From Muscardinus avellanarius (lineage: Eukaryota; Chordata; Mammalia; Rodentia; Gliridae), in assembly GCA_963383645.1 (NCBI GenBank), contig OY726573.1, forward strand, positions 16,195,158 to 16,259,157: a stretch of DNA of 64,000 nucleotides, written 5' to 3'. The number at the start of each line of letters is the position of its first letter. The first letter of the stretch is position 1. Under the pieces are notes generated by a model. That model made no database searches, was not told the origin of the DNA, and saw only the letters and a list, made by a program, of their open reading frames with translations. The translations under genes were made by a program, and so were the position numbers. Below, in pieces: positions 12,961 through 41,533 of this stretch.

Positions 12961-13400
12961 AAAGTAGATCCTAGCCAGGCATGGTGGCACACACTTGTAA
13001 TCCCAGCATTTGGGAGGCTGAGACAGGAGGATCGCCGCCAGCCTCAGCTATTTAGTGAGGCCTTTTGCAACTCAGTGAGACCCTGTTTCAAAATAAAGAA
13101 TTAAAAAATAGGGCCGGGCGTGGTGGCGCACACTTGTAATCCCAGCATTCGGGAGGTGGAGACAGGAGGATCGCAGTTCACGGACAGCCTCAGCTACTTA
13201 GTGAGGCCCTGTGCAACTTAGTGAGACCCTGTTTCAAAATAAAGAATTTTAAAAAATAGGGCAGGGGGCTGTAGCTCGTAGGTCAAATGCCCCTGGGTTC
13301 CATCCCCGAACCCGCCAAAAAAAAAAAAAAAATAGGGCTGGGGGTGTATGTAGGTCGGAGGTGGAATGCCCCTGAATTCCATCTTCAGTACCCCACACAC
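12961..13400 (+). repeat. Plus-oriented SINE cluster
   Basis: A B1 half (about 12970-13105), a full dimer (about 13110-13310) and an ID half (about 13330-13395). These are the last SINEs before the TMEM95 gene. Confidence 0.85.
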
Positions 13401-14073
13401 CTACAAAAAAGTATGTCCTCTCATGGAAAGGGTAGGAGGTCCTCTCTCCATCCCTAAGCCTGTGTTATATTGAGCGGCTCCATTCCCTCCTTCCCGTTCT
13501 GCCCTCCCCACTGCAGACAAAGACCAGGCTGGGAGGAGAGTGTAGACAGCAGGTTTAGTTGGGCCCAGCAAGAGGGAGGCCTTCGCAGGAGGCCAGGACT
13601 GCTCGGTGCAAGCAAGGAGGACTTGTGCCAGTCGGAGGGACCGAACGCCAGCAGGCTGACTGATGTGGTCTCAACCCAGAGGGAGGGAGTTTTTCAGAAC
13701 TCTCATTCCCGGATTCCCAGTCATAGGAAGGCCCAGAGCAGCCTCTGGGGCAGGCAGCCCCGGCTTTCCGGGAATGGAGGGAGGGAGGCGTGGGAGTGCT
13801 GGTGGTGTGAAGGGGATTCTTTCCCTCTGTAGATAATTTCCTGGCGTGGTCCACAGCTCTTTCTGATTGGCGGAGGGCTGGAGGGGAGGAACTTTCCAAC
13901 TGTATGTGCCTGGGTTCCTGGAGGCCGTCTGAGGTTGGGATCGATCATGGGGATGTTTGAACACGGAAACTTCAGCTGCAGGACTATGGAGGGAGGCTGG
14001 TTTCTCCCTCAGGGATGTGCAAACCGCAGGTACACACTCCTTAGTGCCAGAGGTGAGGAGGCTGCCGGCATCT
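13401..14073. other. TMEM95 3' flank, unique sequence
   Basis: SINE-free DNA downstream of TMEM95. Overlapping open frames up to 120 codons exist on both strands but none has a recognisable family or a consistent exon structure. I found no AATAAA or ATTAAA on the minus strand here, so the TMEM95 polyadenylation site is not located. Confidence 0.5.
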
Positions 14074-15409
14074 TCACAAGTCGCCCTTTGCTAGGAGTTG
14101 GCGGGACCTGAAGACAAAGGATGGTGTCGGAGGGTCAGAGAAGGGGGCTGGGAAGGTCGGGGTGGAAAGTTCCGGGTGGGAAAGGTGGCTTCCTGCCCTT
14201 CTCCCGCAACTCACTCCACGAGGAGGCTCAGAGCACCCAGGAGCAGGACAGCTCCAGAGACCGAGCAGAGCAGAACCCTGGCTTCCCAAAGGTCGTGGCT
14301 TCCTGCAGGGAACCCAGAAGGCCGGCGATGATCCTGGGGACCACGCCCGCTGACGCCCGGGAGCTTTAGGGCTCTGGGATCTGGGTGGTGCGGGGCGGAG
14401 CTGGGGAGTAAGGACCTGGGACGCAGCGCTTTCGGGGCCAGCAGGGCGCCTCGGTGGCCTCGCAGGTGGAGCAGTTGTACAGGATGGTGCTGCCCCCTGC
14501 AGGAGACAGCAGGAGCAGCACTGGCGGGGAAGCCACCCTTCCAGCGGCCCCACCTTCTCCCCAGCTGCCCCGCCATCCCGACAGCCCCAGGCCCTTGCTA
14601 CCCTTTCCCTTTTCTACGCACGGCAGGCGGGAGCGCAGAGAGCTGGAATGAAAGACAAGAAGGGGGCAGGGCTGATGAGCCGCTCGGCCGCGTACCCCTT
14701 TGCCCCAAATCCCTGATGCAAGCCCTAACCCACAGGTACCTTCCCGGGTGTACTGCGGGATCTTGGTCTGTCGAAGCCATTGCCAATATGAAGGGAGAGA
14801 GGAGATGGACCCTTTGATCTCTGGGGAGGCAGAGAACAGCTATATGTCCAAGCCTCATCGCCAGTTCACACACTCCCTGCACACAGCCCCCAGCCCGGGC
14901 AGCCCGCCCCAGCCTCCTCTCTCTCCCTGTCCTCCCCAGTTCCTAGGTTTCCCTTTCCCTTTGACCTCACCTATGACCCTCAGGACTCTGTGGGTCTTCT
15001 CTGTGACTTTGTTCATGGTCACCTCATCTGTAGAGATGGGCAAGGACTCACGATTCCCTCACCGGCCAGCCCAGAAGGCGATTCTGGGGCTACCTCCTCC
15101 TTTCCTGGAGTTCTCCCAGAGGGAAAGGCTAGTGTGTGTCCAGAGAAGGCTGTGGACTGAGGCAATGCCCAGCTGGAAAATCACGTCTCCTCCCCGGGGC
15201 AAGGGAACTGTTGTTTGTCCCTTGCCTGGATGTCTGGTCTTACCTAAAGCAAAGGCTGAGAATTCTGAAGGGGCCCATTTCTTCCAGGGGTCCTCCATCT
15301 GGCTGCTGAGCAGAGCCAGGCGGCCGGGCAAGTCATGGTCTGGGAGGCGGCAAAAGATACAGGCCCGAGCAGCTGCCAGGAACACCCCACCTAGTGTCAG
15401 CATCCACAT
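14074..15409 (-). CDS. TMEM95: TMEM95, sperm membrane protein required for sperm-egg fusion
   Basis: Seven coding exons (minus): 15244-15409, 14971-15027, 14740-14820, 14622-14642, 14416-14496, 14215-14302, 14074-14107. All introns are GT-AG and the phases join to 175 aa, against 176 in human from memory. The product is a small type I membrane protein of sperm that acts at gamete fusion. Visible parts are a signal peptide (about 1-16), a C-x-x-C pair at residues 17 and 20, a helix-rich ectodomain containing MNKVTEKTHRVLRV, further paired cysteines, one membrane helix rich in L/V/A near the C terminus, and a short tail ending LLAKGDL. Exon 4 is only 21 bases. The start is the first ATG and begins the signal peptide. 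It lies directly after KCTD11 in the same direction, as in human. Confidence 0.95.
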
Positions 15410-15506
15410 GAGGTCTTCCGGAGCTTGGGGTGGGAGCTGACCCCACCCGGGCTAGAAAGGCCTGGGGATGCTCTATGATCCTGGTTCCAGCCCTCTGCCT
15501 GGGAGG

Positions 15507-15552
15507 TTCAAGAATGTTCTAGAATAGTCAGCAGTTCTAGAGTGTTCTGGAA
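15507..15552. promoter_or_regulatory. Two tandem heat-shock-element arrays upstream of TMEM95
   Basis: 15507-15524 reads TTC-aa-GAA-tg-TTC-ta-GAA, a perfect four-unit HSF site. 15535-15552 reads TTC-ta-GAg-tg-TTC-tg-GAA, four units with one mismatch. The two start 28 bases apart, about 98 and 126 bases upstream of the TMEM95 start codon. That this drives TMEM95 through a heat-shock factor is inference. Confidence 0.6.
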
Positions 15553-15703
15553 CAATGCCAGTGATTCAGCCTTGGCTGGGATAAAGCTGGAATCCAAGGA
15601 ACTGGGCGCCAGAAAACATCTTTAGTAGGTGATGGGCAGAGAGAGCAGGATTTCAGTGGCAAGGGGGACAGTGACCTTTACAAGTCTGTGGTTCCAAAAG
15701 AAT

Positions 15704-15709
15704 TTTATT
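15704..15709 (-). promoter_or_regulatory. AATAAA polyadenylation signal, probably KCTD11
   Basis: AATAAA on the minus strand, about 1.5 kb after the KCTD11 stop and 295 bases before the TMEM95 start codon. This fits the long KCTD11 3' UTR and the tight KCTD11-TMEM95 spacing I recall from human. Confidence 0.55.
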
Positions 15710-16055
15710 TTTCTTCTCGTAAACAATCAGTGATAAATAATGACTGAGTCCTCCACAAAGGAAACTGCGTGTGTGTCCCATCCATTCGGGGATCCAGAAA
15801 TCCCATCCTTTCCCATATCCTCCCCCACTCTCCCCAACTCTTCATCTCTACTTTCTGCCCGGGGCAGCCTTGGGCCTTCCCCAGCTATCTCCTAGCAACA
15901 GGCCCATAGTTGCCTCAGCAACCAAGAGTTCCCTACAGGTTCCAGAGGCCCAGCTAAGCCCAGTGACTTCTTTTACCTCTCAAAGGAAGATCCTAGTGAC
16001 TCAAACGCAAACAGGCCCCTCCTGCTTATGTGATTATGCAGGCACATAAGCCATA

Positions 16056-16067
16056 AACACACACGCG

Positions 16068-16098
<31 letters not shown>
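16056..16098. repeat. (CA)n microsatellite
   Basis: CA repeat with a few CG interruptions at its start (ACACGCGCACGCACAC). Confidence 0.9.
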
Positions 16099-16630
16099 CC
16101 TGTGATTAAGTCTCAAGCTACTCACATACATACCACAGATAAACCTGAGCCAGAATAGTTGCTGGGCAACCCCAAACAGGCCTGAACATGCAGAGACCAC
16201 AGGAGGACCATCACATAGACGCTGTAGTCAGCAACACAGATGACCCAGGATGTCAGCGACCCAAACATCAGCCAGACACACTGGTTAACGTACACAGGAG
16301 GAGGTCGGGGCACCAAGAGGTACCTGCTCCTACCCCCGGCTGGCCCCATCTGCGATATGGGATCCTTTAAAACACTTGGAATTCCAGAGGGGTGCTCCAG
16401 CCCCCTGGCTAATGGGGATTCTCCTAGCTCCCCATTTCAACCTAGGGTGGGTGTGACCTTTCTGTCTCCCCGGCAGGTAGCTTGGGACACAGCAAAGAAT
16501 CCCCCTTTCTTTGTTCCAAAGTGTTCTCACCTCTCATTGGTCACCTCATTGGAGACCTCTCGTTGGTCTCCTGGAGGAGAAGCCATGGTCCAGGAGACCA
16601 CATTAGAGCAATCAAAAGTATCCGCTTTTC

Positions 16631-16844
16631 AGCCGGGCGTGGTGGCGCACGCTTGTCATCCCAGCATTCGGGAGGCTGAGACCGGAGGATGGCGGTTCAC
16701 GGACAGCCTCAGCTACTTAGTGAGGCCCTCTGCAACTCAGTGAGACCCGGTTTCAAAATAAAAAATAAAAAATAGGGCAGGGGGTGTAGCTCGGAGGTAG
16801 AATGCCCCTGGGTTCCATCCCCAGACCCAAAAATAAAATAAAAT
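16631..16844 (+). repeat. Full-length B1-dID SINE in KCTD11 3' UTR
   Basis: Near-consensus dimer starting AGCCGGGCGTGGTGG and ending CCCCAGACCC plus an A-rich tail. It is flanked by a target-site duplication: AAAGTATCCGCTTTTC at 16615-16630 and AAAGTATCCCCTTTTC at 16845-16860. It is antisense to KCTD11. Confidence 0.9.
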
Positions 16845-17213
16845 AAAGTATCCCCTTTTCCCCAGTGTCCTTCAGGGCTCTGTTAGATTTAACCTGGACA
16901 AAGCAGAGCCCCTCCCACACTTTTCCGGGCCTCTGAATACTGAATTTTAACCACGGAGTCATCAGAGGTCCCCAGCCTCAGGCAAAAACAAGCCAAGGGA
17001 ACCTTCGCTGCCCCTCTCAGGATAGGTGGCCCTCTTGATGGTGATGCGAGAGCCCTCGATGGAGTCTGGTCTGGGCATTCCAGCCCAATCTGGGCTCCAG
17101 TCAGGTGCATTGGTACCCTGACTCTCACAGCTCCCATGTCAGAGCTAGAGAGGTTCCAGGAGCCTCCCCCTCTCCCCTCCCCTCCCCCTCTTCCCTACAA
17201 CCCCGCAGCGTCC

Positions 17214-18029
17214 TCACTGGCGGACGAAGCGCAGAGATCGGGAGTTAAGCAAGTCCTCAGGGTCCGGGAAGACCGAGTCCAGGCGGAAGCCGTGCTCCAG
17301 GGCCACCCGCAGCACCTCTTCCAGGAAGCTCGGGGTGTCCACCACCTCCCGCCGCTCCCCCGGCCCCCCGGTCCACAGTGGCTGCAGCCCCAGTCTGCCA
17401 TACTCGGCCTCAGGGAGTTCTGCGGGGCGGGGGGCCCACTCCAGACGAAAATGTGGGCCCCCCTCCGCCCTGTCCTCATTGGCCACACCAAATCGGGCCC
17501 GCATGGCACCCAGGCAGTCAGGGTCGGTGCAGAAGAGGTTGGCTCGGAAGGTGTCCACCTGGACAGAGCTCAGCTCGTAGTGGTGTGGGCCCCTGCGAGC
17601 CGAGAAGTGCACCCGGCGGGGGCTGACGTCCACGTCGGCGTGCAGCAGGGCGGCGGTCGGTGCAGGGCTCCCCCGAGAGGCCTCCAACTCCCGTAGGGCA
17701 TCCAGCAGGGGCCGGATCTGGTAGAAGTCAGCTTCTGCCCTGAGAAGCGCTGTCTCTCCGTACCCGCGGGGCAGGTCCAGCCGGCCCAGCCGAAGGAAAT
17801 TGAGGATGTGCCGGAAGGCCTTGCCATCCCGGTCAATGAAGTAGTGCGCTCCTCCTTGGGGGTTGAGGCTGGCGGGCATGGGGGTGCCAGCCCTAAACAT
17901 GGCCCCTAGCATGGAGTCTGGGAAACGGGTCAGGGTCTCCAAAGTGGTGGAATATAGCGTGCCCCCCACATTCAGGGTCACGGGGCCCCCAAAGGAAGGG
18001 GGCGTAGAGGGCACAGGAGGAGGGGAAAT
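17214..18029 (-). CDS. KCTD11: KCTD11 (REN), BTB adaptor of CUL3, Hedgehog antagonist
   Basis: Single-exon gene. From the first AUG (17912) the product is 232 aa (MLGAMFRAGTP... to ...LRFVRQ), the length of the human short form. The frame stays open upstream to a TGA at 18183-18185 without another AUG. That extension supplies the missing first part of the BTB/T1 domain (FGGPVTLNVGGTLYSTTLETL). I placed the start at ATT 18027-18029 (A at -3), which gives 271 aa and matches the non-AUG long form I recall for human. The protein is a substrate adaptor for CUL3 ligases. It targets HDAC1, which lowers GLI activity, and is a medulloblastoma suppressor. A CpG island lies upstream. Confidence 0.93.
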   Translation of the reverse strand: MSPPPVPSTPPSFGGPVTLNVGGTLYSTTLETLTRFPDSMLGAMFRAGTPMPASLNPQGGAHYFIDRDGKAFRHILNFLRLGRLDLPRGYGETALLRAEADFYQIRPLLDALRELEASRGSPAPTAALLHADVDVSPRRVHFSARRGPHHYELSSVQVDTFRANLFCTDPDCLGAMRARFGVANEDRAEGGPHFRLEWAPRPAELPEAEYGRLGLQPLWTGGPGERREVVDTPSFLEEVLRVALEHGFRLDSVFPDPEDLLNSRSLRFVRQ

Positions 18030-18379
18030 TTTGGGAAGTAAGTTGACAAGGAAGGAGAAGGAATGACAGAACTTCCTGGGTGTGTGCGGAATCGGGTGGT
18101 GGCGTTCAGACTGACTGGATTGGAGCCACGGCCAGCGAGGTTTGTAGCTCACCCCAGCTCCCTTGGCGGCGGCAGTGGGGTTTCAGGGCACGGAAATCTC
18201 AGAAAAGTTGAGAGTACAGTTAAAAAGAGCGGAGGGCAGAGGGCAGCAGAGAGAGGAAGGGAGCTCTAGGTGCGGACGGATCCGATTCTGGGTGGTCGGA
18301 GATTCCCTTCTGGGGCCTCCAGACAGCAGGTCTCCGGAATCCAACCAGCAGGTGACGGTGGCGAGCTCAGGGCTCACGG

Positions 18380-19330
18380 TGCAGGCTCCCGCTTCCCAGT
18401 CTCCGGGCGGATCGCGGGGGGCGAGTGCACACCGGGCTCCGGGGGCCAGCCAGAGGCCCTGAGCTTGGCACGGCCGCAGGACACAGACGTGGAGCTGACC
18501 CGAGCGGGTGGCGCGCCGCCCGTGCCGGCCGGGGCGGCGATGCGCGCTCAGTCGGAGCGGGGAATGTCTGAGGCTCTGATGGCAGCCGCCGGGAGTCTCG
18601 GGGCTCGGGCGCAGCGCCTTCCCCGGGTGCCGCCGCCGCCGCCGCCGCCGCGACTGAGGTCCTCTCCGCCCCCAGGAAGTGGCCTGAGGGCAGCGGCCAG
18701 GGCCCCTTTAAGAGGAGCCCCGCCCCCGGGCCCCGCCCCCGCCCTCGGGGCTCCGGGCTCGGGTGGAGGTGGGAGCCGAAAGCCGCCGACCCGGGAGGCG
18801 AGACGGGGCGGACGGGCCGGACCGGCGGGCGCGAGCGAGCGGGGGCGGGTGACTCACGCGCGTCTCCCCGGATGTGGCGGCGACCGGCCCCGCCGTCCTC
18901 CAGGTGTGCCGGACCTCACGTCTGCAACCTGGCAGGGGCCGCTCAGAAAGCTGAGGTCCTCGCCTGGGGGGCCCGGCCCCCTCCCAGTGGGCGCCGTGGG
19001 GAATTCCCGAGGGGGCGGGTGCTGAGCCGACGCATTCCGGGGATGCCTTCCGGCCCGGGTGGCCCGAGCCAGCTCTCAGCATCCTGGTGCAGAGCCAGCT
19101 CCCCCAGGGCAGGCCGGTCCCCACCCCACGCGGGCGGGCGGGCGGGCGGGCGGCCTCCCGGGGCTGGACGGGTCTGGCCACGTAGCCTAATCCCCAGGGC
19201 CCCGCCCCCAGCGCTAGGGCTGGGGCCCGAGCTGCCGCTGCACTCCTCCGGGAGTGACTCGGGCTCCCAAACTCCCAGCCGCTCCCCTGCACCCCAAAGG
19301 CCAAAGGCCGCAGCGCCAAACACCCTGCCA
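18380..19330 (-). promoter_or_regulatory. CpG island, KCTD11 promoter and 5' region
   Basis: Very CpG-rich with several CCCCGCCC boxes, a (CCG)7 run at 18630-18651, and CCTTAAAGGGG-like sequence near 18705-18715 on the minus strand. It lies between the KCTD11 reading frame and the ACAP1 3' end. Open frames of 100-250 codons here are GC-rich chance frames. The transcription start cannot be fixed from sequence. Confidence 0.65.
19131..19154 (+). repeat. (GGGC)n tract, G-quadruplex-prone
   Basis: Six consecutive GGGC/GGC units with one-base loops on the plus strand, inside the CpG island between KCTD11 and ACAP1. Confidence 0.75.
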
Positions 19331-19394
19331 AGCCCTAAGGTGGCGCCCCATAAATGAGCCAGGAAGGGAAGGGCCCCAGAATCAGCCCAGAGGC

Positions 19395-19400
19395 TTTAAT
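19395..19400 (-). promoter_or_regulatory. ATTAAA polyadenylation signal of ACAP1
   Basis: ATTAAA on the minus strand 47 bases after the ACAP1 stop codon. It implies a very short 3' UTR. Confidence 0.6.
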
Positions 19401-19446
19401 GGAAAAGAGGCCTGAGGTTGGGAGGGGTCCAGCCGAAGGCCTGGAA

Positions 19447-38442
<18,996 letters not shown>

Positions 38443-39114
38443 CTCGGCTCCTGAGCAGCCCGCGAGGGCCAGGCAGGTGGGGCGGCAGGCAGAGGCGCTC
38501 CCTGCCCCAGGAGGGGCCTCGAGGAGGAAGGAGGAAGGGGTCCTCTGCCGGGTTGAACCTGGGAGCACAATTCTTCCCCCAAGGAAAAGGGGTGTCGGAA
38601 GAGGAGCTCTCGCCCCACACTTTCAGGCCGTTTCGGGAGGGGCAAGGGTGGGGCCTGGGTGTGGGGGGGTGAGATCAGAGAAGCCGCAGCCCCGCCCCAG
38701 AGACTATCTGCTGTCACTTTCCTCCTGGGGCCCTGATTCCTCTCTGCCTCTTCCTCCTTTAGTGATGGGGTTTGGGGGAAGCATGACGATCTAGGTTCAA
38801 ATCCTGGCTCTGCTACTTCCAGGCAGTGTGACCCAGGCAAGTGTCCTCACCTGGAAGTGGAGAGGTACACCCCTCCCCCCGGAGCTGTAATAAAGAAGAG
38901 GGTTACATTTTGGGTTCACTAATGAATTGTACCAGCCATTGCCACCCTGCTGCGCTGCCGTTTGGGCCTTCTCAAGATCCTGGATTCTCGCGGAGTCGGT
39001 CCCTGCGCTGCTCCGGTTTCCTTCTCTCTGCTTTCTTGGTTTCCTGCCTGCAGTGCCCCTCCCACCCCACCCCTTCCTTGATGGAGCAGGCCCAGCCGGC
39101 CGTCCAATTCACTG
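38443..39114 (-). promoter_or_regulatory. ACAP1 5' flank / promoter interval
   Basis: About 670 SINE-free bases between the ACAP1 start codon and the probable 3' end of the PPP1R2-like gene, both on the minus strand. No TATA box is obvious. An AGGAGGAAAGTGA motif (minus strand, near 38714-38728) resembles an ETS/PU.1 site, which would fit expression in blood cells. The transcription start is not determined. Confidence 0.4.
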
Positions 39115-39136
39115 CACTCCGACTCCTGCTCTTCTC

Positions 39137-39142
39137 TTTATT
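39137..39142 (-). promoter_or_regulatory. AATAAA polyadenylation signal of the PPP1R2-like gene
   Basis: AATAAA on the minus strand, 113 bases after the TGA at 39255-39257. It supports this exon as the true 3' end of the gene. Confidence 0.55.
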
Positions 39143-39254
39143 GTCTACCCCTAGAGTGGTAGGGACCGGGGAAGCTTGTCTTCACCCCACCCCAGCTGGC
39201 TACATTTTCCATGGTCTGGGTTCCTCTTCCTGAGTCCACTGGAGCCGCAGAGTT

Positions 39255-39287
39255 TCATCTAGAGAGAGGAGGTGGGGTCAGTGGCTT

Positions 39288-39338
<51 letters not shown>

Positions 39339-41483
39339 GGAGAAGTACTGGGAATTGAACCCAGGGCATTCTACCTCTGAGCTACACTCCCAGACCCATT
39401 TGAATTTTTGTTTTGTAACAGGGTCTCATGAGCTGGGCATGGTGGCACGGGCCTACAATCTCAGTACTTGGGGGGTTAGACAGGAGGACCCTGCCAAGTT
39501 CGAAGCCGGCCTCAGTAACTTAGTGAGGCTCTCAGAAACTTAGTAAGACCCTGTTTCCAAATAAAAAATAAATAAGGCCGGGCGTGGTAGCGCACACTTG
39601 TAATCCCCGCGCTTGGGAGGCTGAGACTGGAGGATGCACAGGTTCGAAGCCAGCCTCAGCTACTTAGTGAGGCTCTCAGCAACTTAGTGAGACCCTGTTT
39701 CCAAATAAAGTATAAAATAGGACTGGGGGGTGTAGCCTGGAGGTAGAAAGCCTCTGTGTTCTATCCCCAGTACCACAAAAAATAAAAATAAAAAATAAAA
39801 TAAGTCTTGGAGTATAGCTCAGAGGTAGGATGCCCCTTGGCTCAATCCCTAGCACCATAAATTAAAAAAAAAAAAAAAAGAGCCGGGCGTGGTGGCACAA
39901 GCTTGAAATCCCCATGCTTGGGAGGCGGAGACAGGAGGATTGCGCAGGTTCGAAGCCAGCCTCACTGGTGTAAGAGACCCTGTTTCCAAATAAAAAAAAT
40001 ATAAAAATAAGTCTGCGAGTGTAGCCCGGAGGTAGAAGGGTTCGATCCCTAGTACCACAAAAAAAAAAAAAAAAAAAGAAAGAAAAAGAAAGAAAGTAAA
40101 AGAAAAAAACAGAGTCTCACTAGGTTGTTGAGGGTGTCACCAAATTGCTGAGGCTGACCTAGAACCTGTAATCCTCCTGTCAGCCTCTCAAGTACTGGGA
40201 TTACAGGCATGTGTCACCATGCCTGACTGGATCAGTGGCTTTCTTGAAGCAGACATTAAGAGCTTGCCCACGAGATCCCCGGACTCCCTACAACTGCCCA
40301 CTCAAACCCTCTGCCTCCTTGGCCAGTGCAAGCACCCCTTGCCTCTGCCCAGGCTCACGTTTATGCCCTGGAGGGTTCTGCCGGCCTCCACGGTCTCTGT
40401 CTAAGATCCTTGGGCTTTGGTAGCTGGGCCCCTTGGCCCCCTGCTGCTGATACCTGTTGGATGCCAGGTTCTTGTCTTTGCAGGACATGAGGGCGCCTGG
40501 AGTGGAATGGAGTGGCAAAGAGTCAGGGAGGAAGTGTGGAGCCAGCGGTTGGTGGCCAAGCTAAAAGGCATCCCACCCCCTCTGGTCCTCCCTGGTTCCT
40601 CTCCTATAAGATGAGCCTTGGGCTCAGGATGGTGAGGGCCACCTGTTGCTGATGTCCTGACCTAACAGGATTGGGAGGCTGGGAGATGGGAGCTGGTCAC
40701 TGTCGTGATCAGAAAACCCTCAATGCTGTGTGGTCCAAAGAGGGACTTCAGTGCTTAGAGGATTCTTAGCGACAGCCTGTGGAGACTAGATGCATCACGG
40801 GACGAGGGTTGGGGCCCAGTAGGCTGTTTCTTCAGCCCTCCCGCCCCTAGGCTGCCCGTGCCAGCGCTCACAGTTCTGCTCCTCTGTCAAGTCCTCTTCT
40901 GACTCAGGGTGGGAGCAGGACCTCAGGTATCTTCCTTGGCTGTAATACTCCTTGCGACTCATGTCGATGGGCTCCAACTGCGTGGAGGCCGACACTGAGG
41001 GCTGATGAGATCTGCAGGTTGAGGAATCTGAGGGATTGCCCAGAATACTGAGTCTACGATAAGTCCATGCCCCCAGGGTGTGCACGTGGCTCCACCACAG
41101 GGGAGAAGCTCATTTTCTTTCTTTCTTTTTTTTTTTTTTTTTGGTGCAGGGTCTGGGGATGGAACCCAGGGGCATTCGACCTCCGAGCTACACCTTCTGC
41201 CCTATTTTTTATTCTTTATTTTGAAACAGGGTCTCACTGAGTTGCGGAGAGCCTTGCTAAGTAGCTGAGGCTGTCTGTGAACCGCGATCCTCCGGTCTCA
41301 GCCTCCCGAATGCTGGGATTACAAGCGAGCGCCACCACTCCCGGCTTCTAATCTCATTTTCATTTCTTACCCACCTTCTCATTTTTGGTACTGGGGATTG
41401 AACCCAGAGACATTCTACCTCCAAGCTACACTTCTAGTCACCCCCCCCTCTTTTTTTGGTAACAGTATGTCTGTCTGTCTGTC

Positions 41484-41533
<50 letters not shown>

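Larger units (their letters stand above)
15690..17213 (-). other. Probable KCTD11 3' UTR
   Basis: About 1.5 kb between the KCTD11 stop codon and the AATAAA at 15704-15709, with no separate gene visible. It contains a CA repeat at 16056-16098 and one SINE at 16631-16844. The rest is unique. Confidence 0.5.

Noticed and set aside
1..13400. Many 60-135 codon frames with [10 protein letters not shown] or [16 protein letters not shown] translations
   Set aside because: These are translations of B1-dID SINEs in different frames and orientations and recur wherever a copy occurs.
13470..13964. Overlapping 75-120 codon frames on both strands downstream of TMEM95
   Set aside because: No family resemblance, and no splice or polyadenylation signals that fit. 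The human counterpart region is, as I recall, intergenic.
14700..15440. 246-codon plus-strand open frame
   Set aside because: It is antisense to TMEM95 exons 1-3, has no known family, and TMEM95 on the other strand has full splice and homology support.
18270..19357. Several 100-250 codon frames in the KCTD11 CpG island
   Set aside because: Pro/Arg/Gly/Ala-rich on both strands at once, no homology; chance frames in GC-rich DNA.
41017..41020. Alternative acceptor CTGCAG before ATCTCATCAG for PPP1R2-like exon 6
   Set aside because: It shifts the frame and soon meets a stop; the upstream acceptor before 41027 keeps the frame through to the end.
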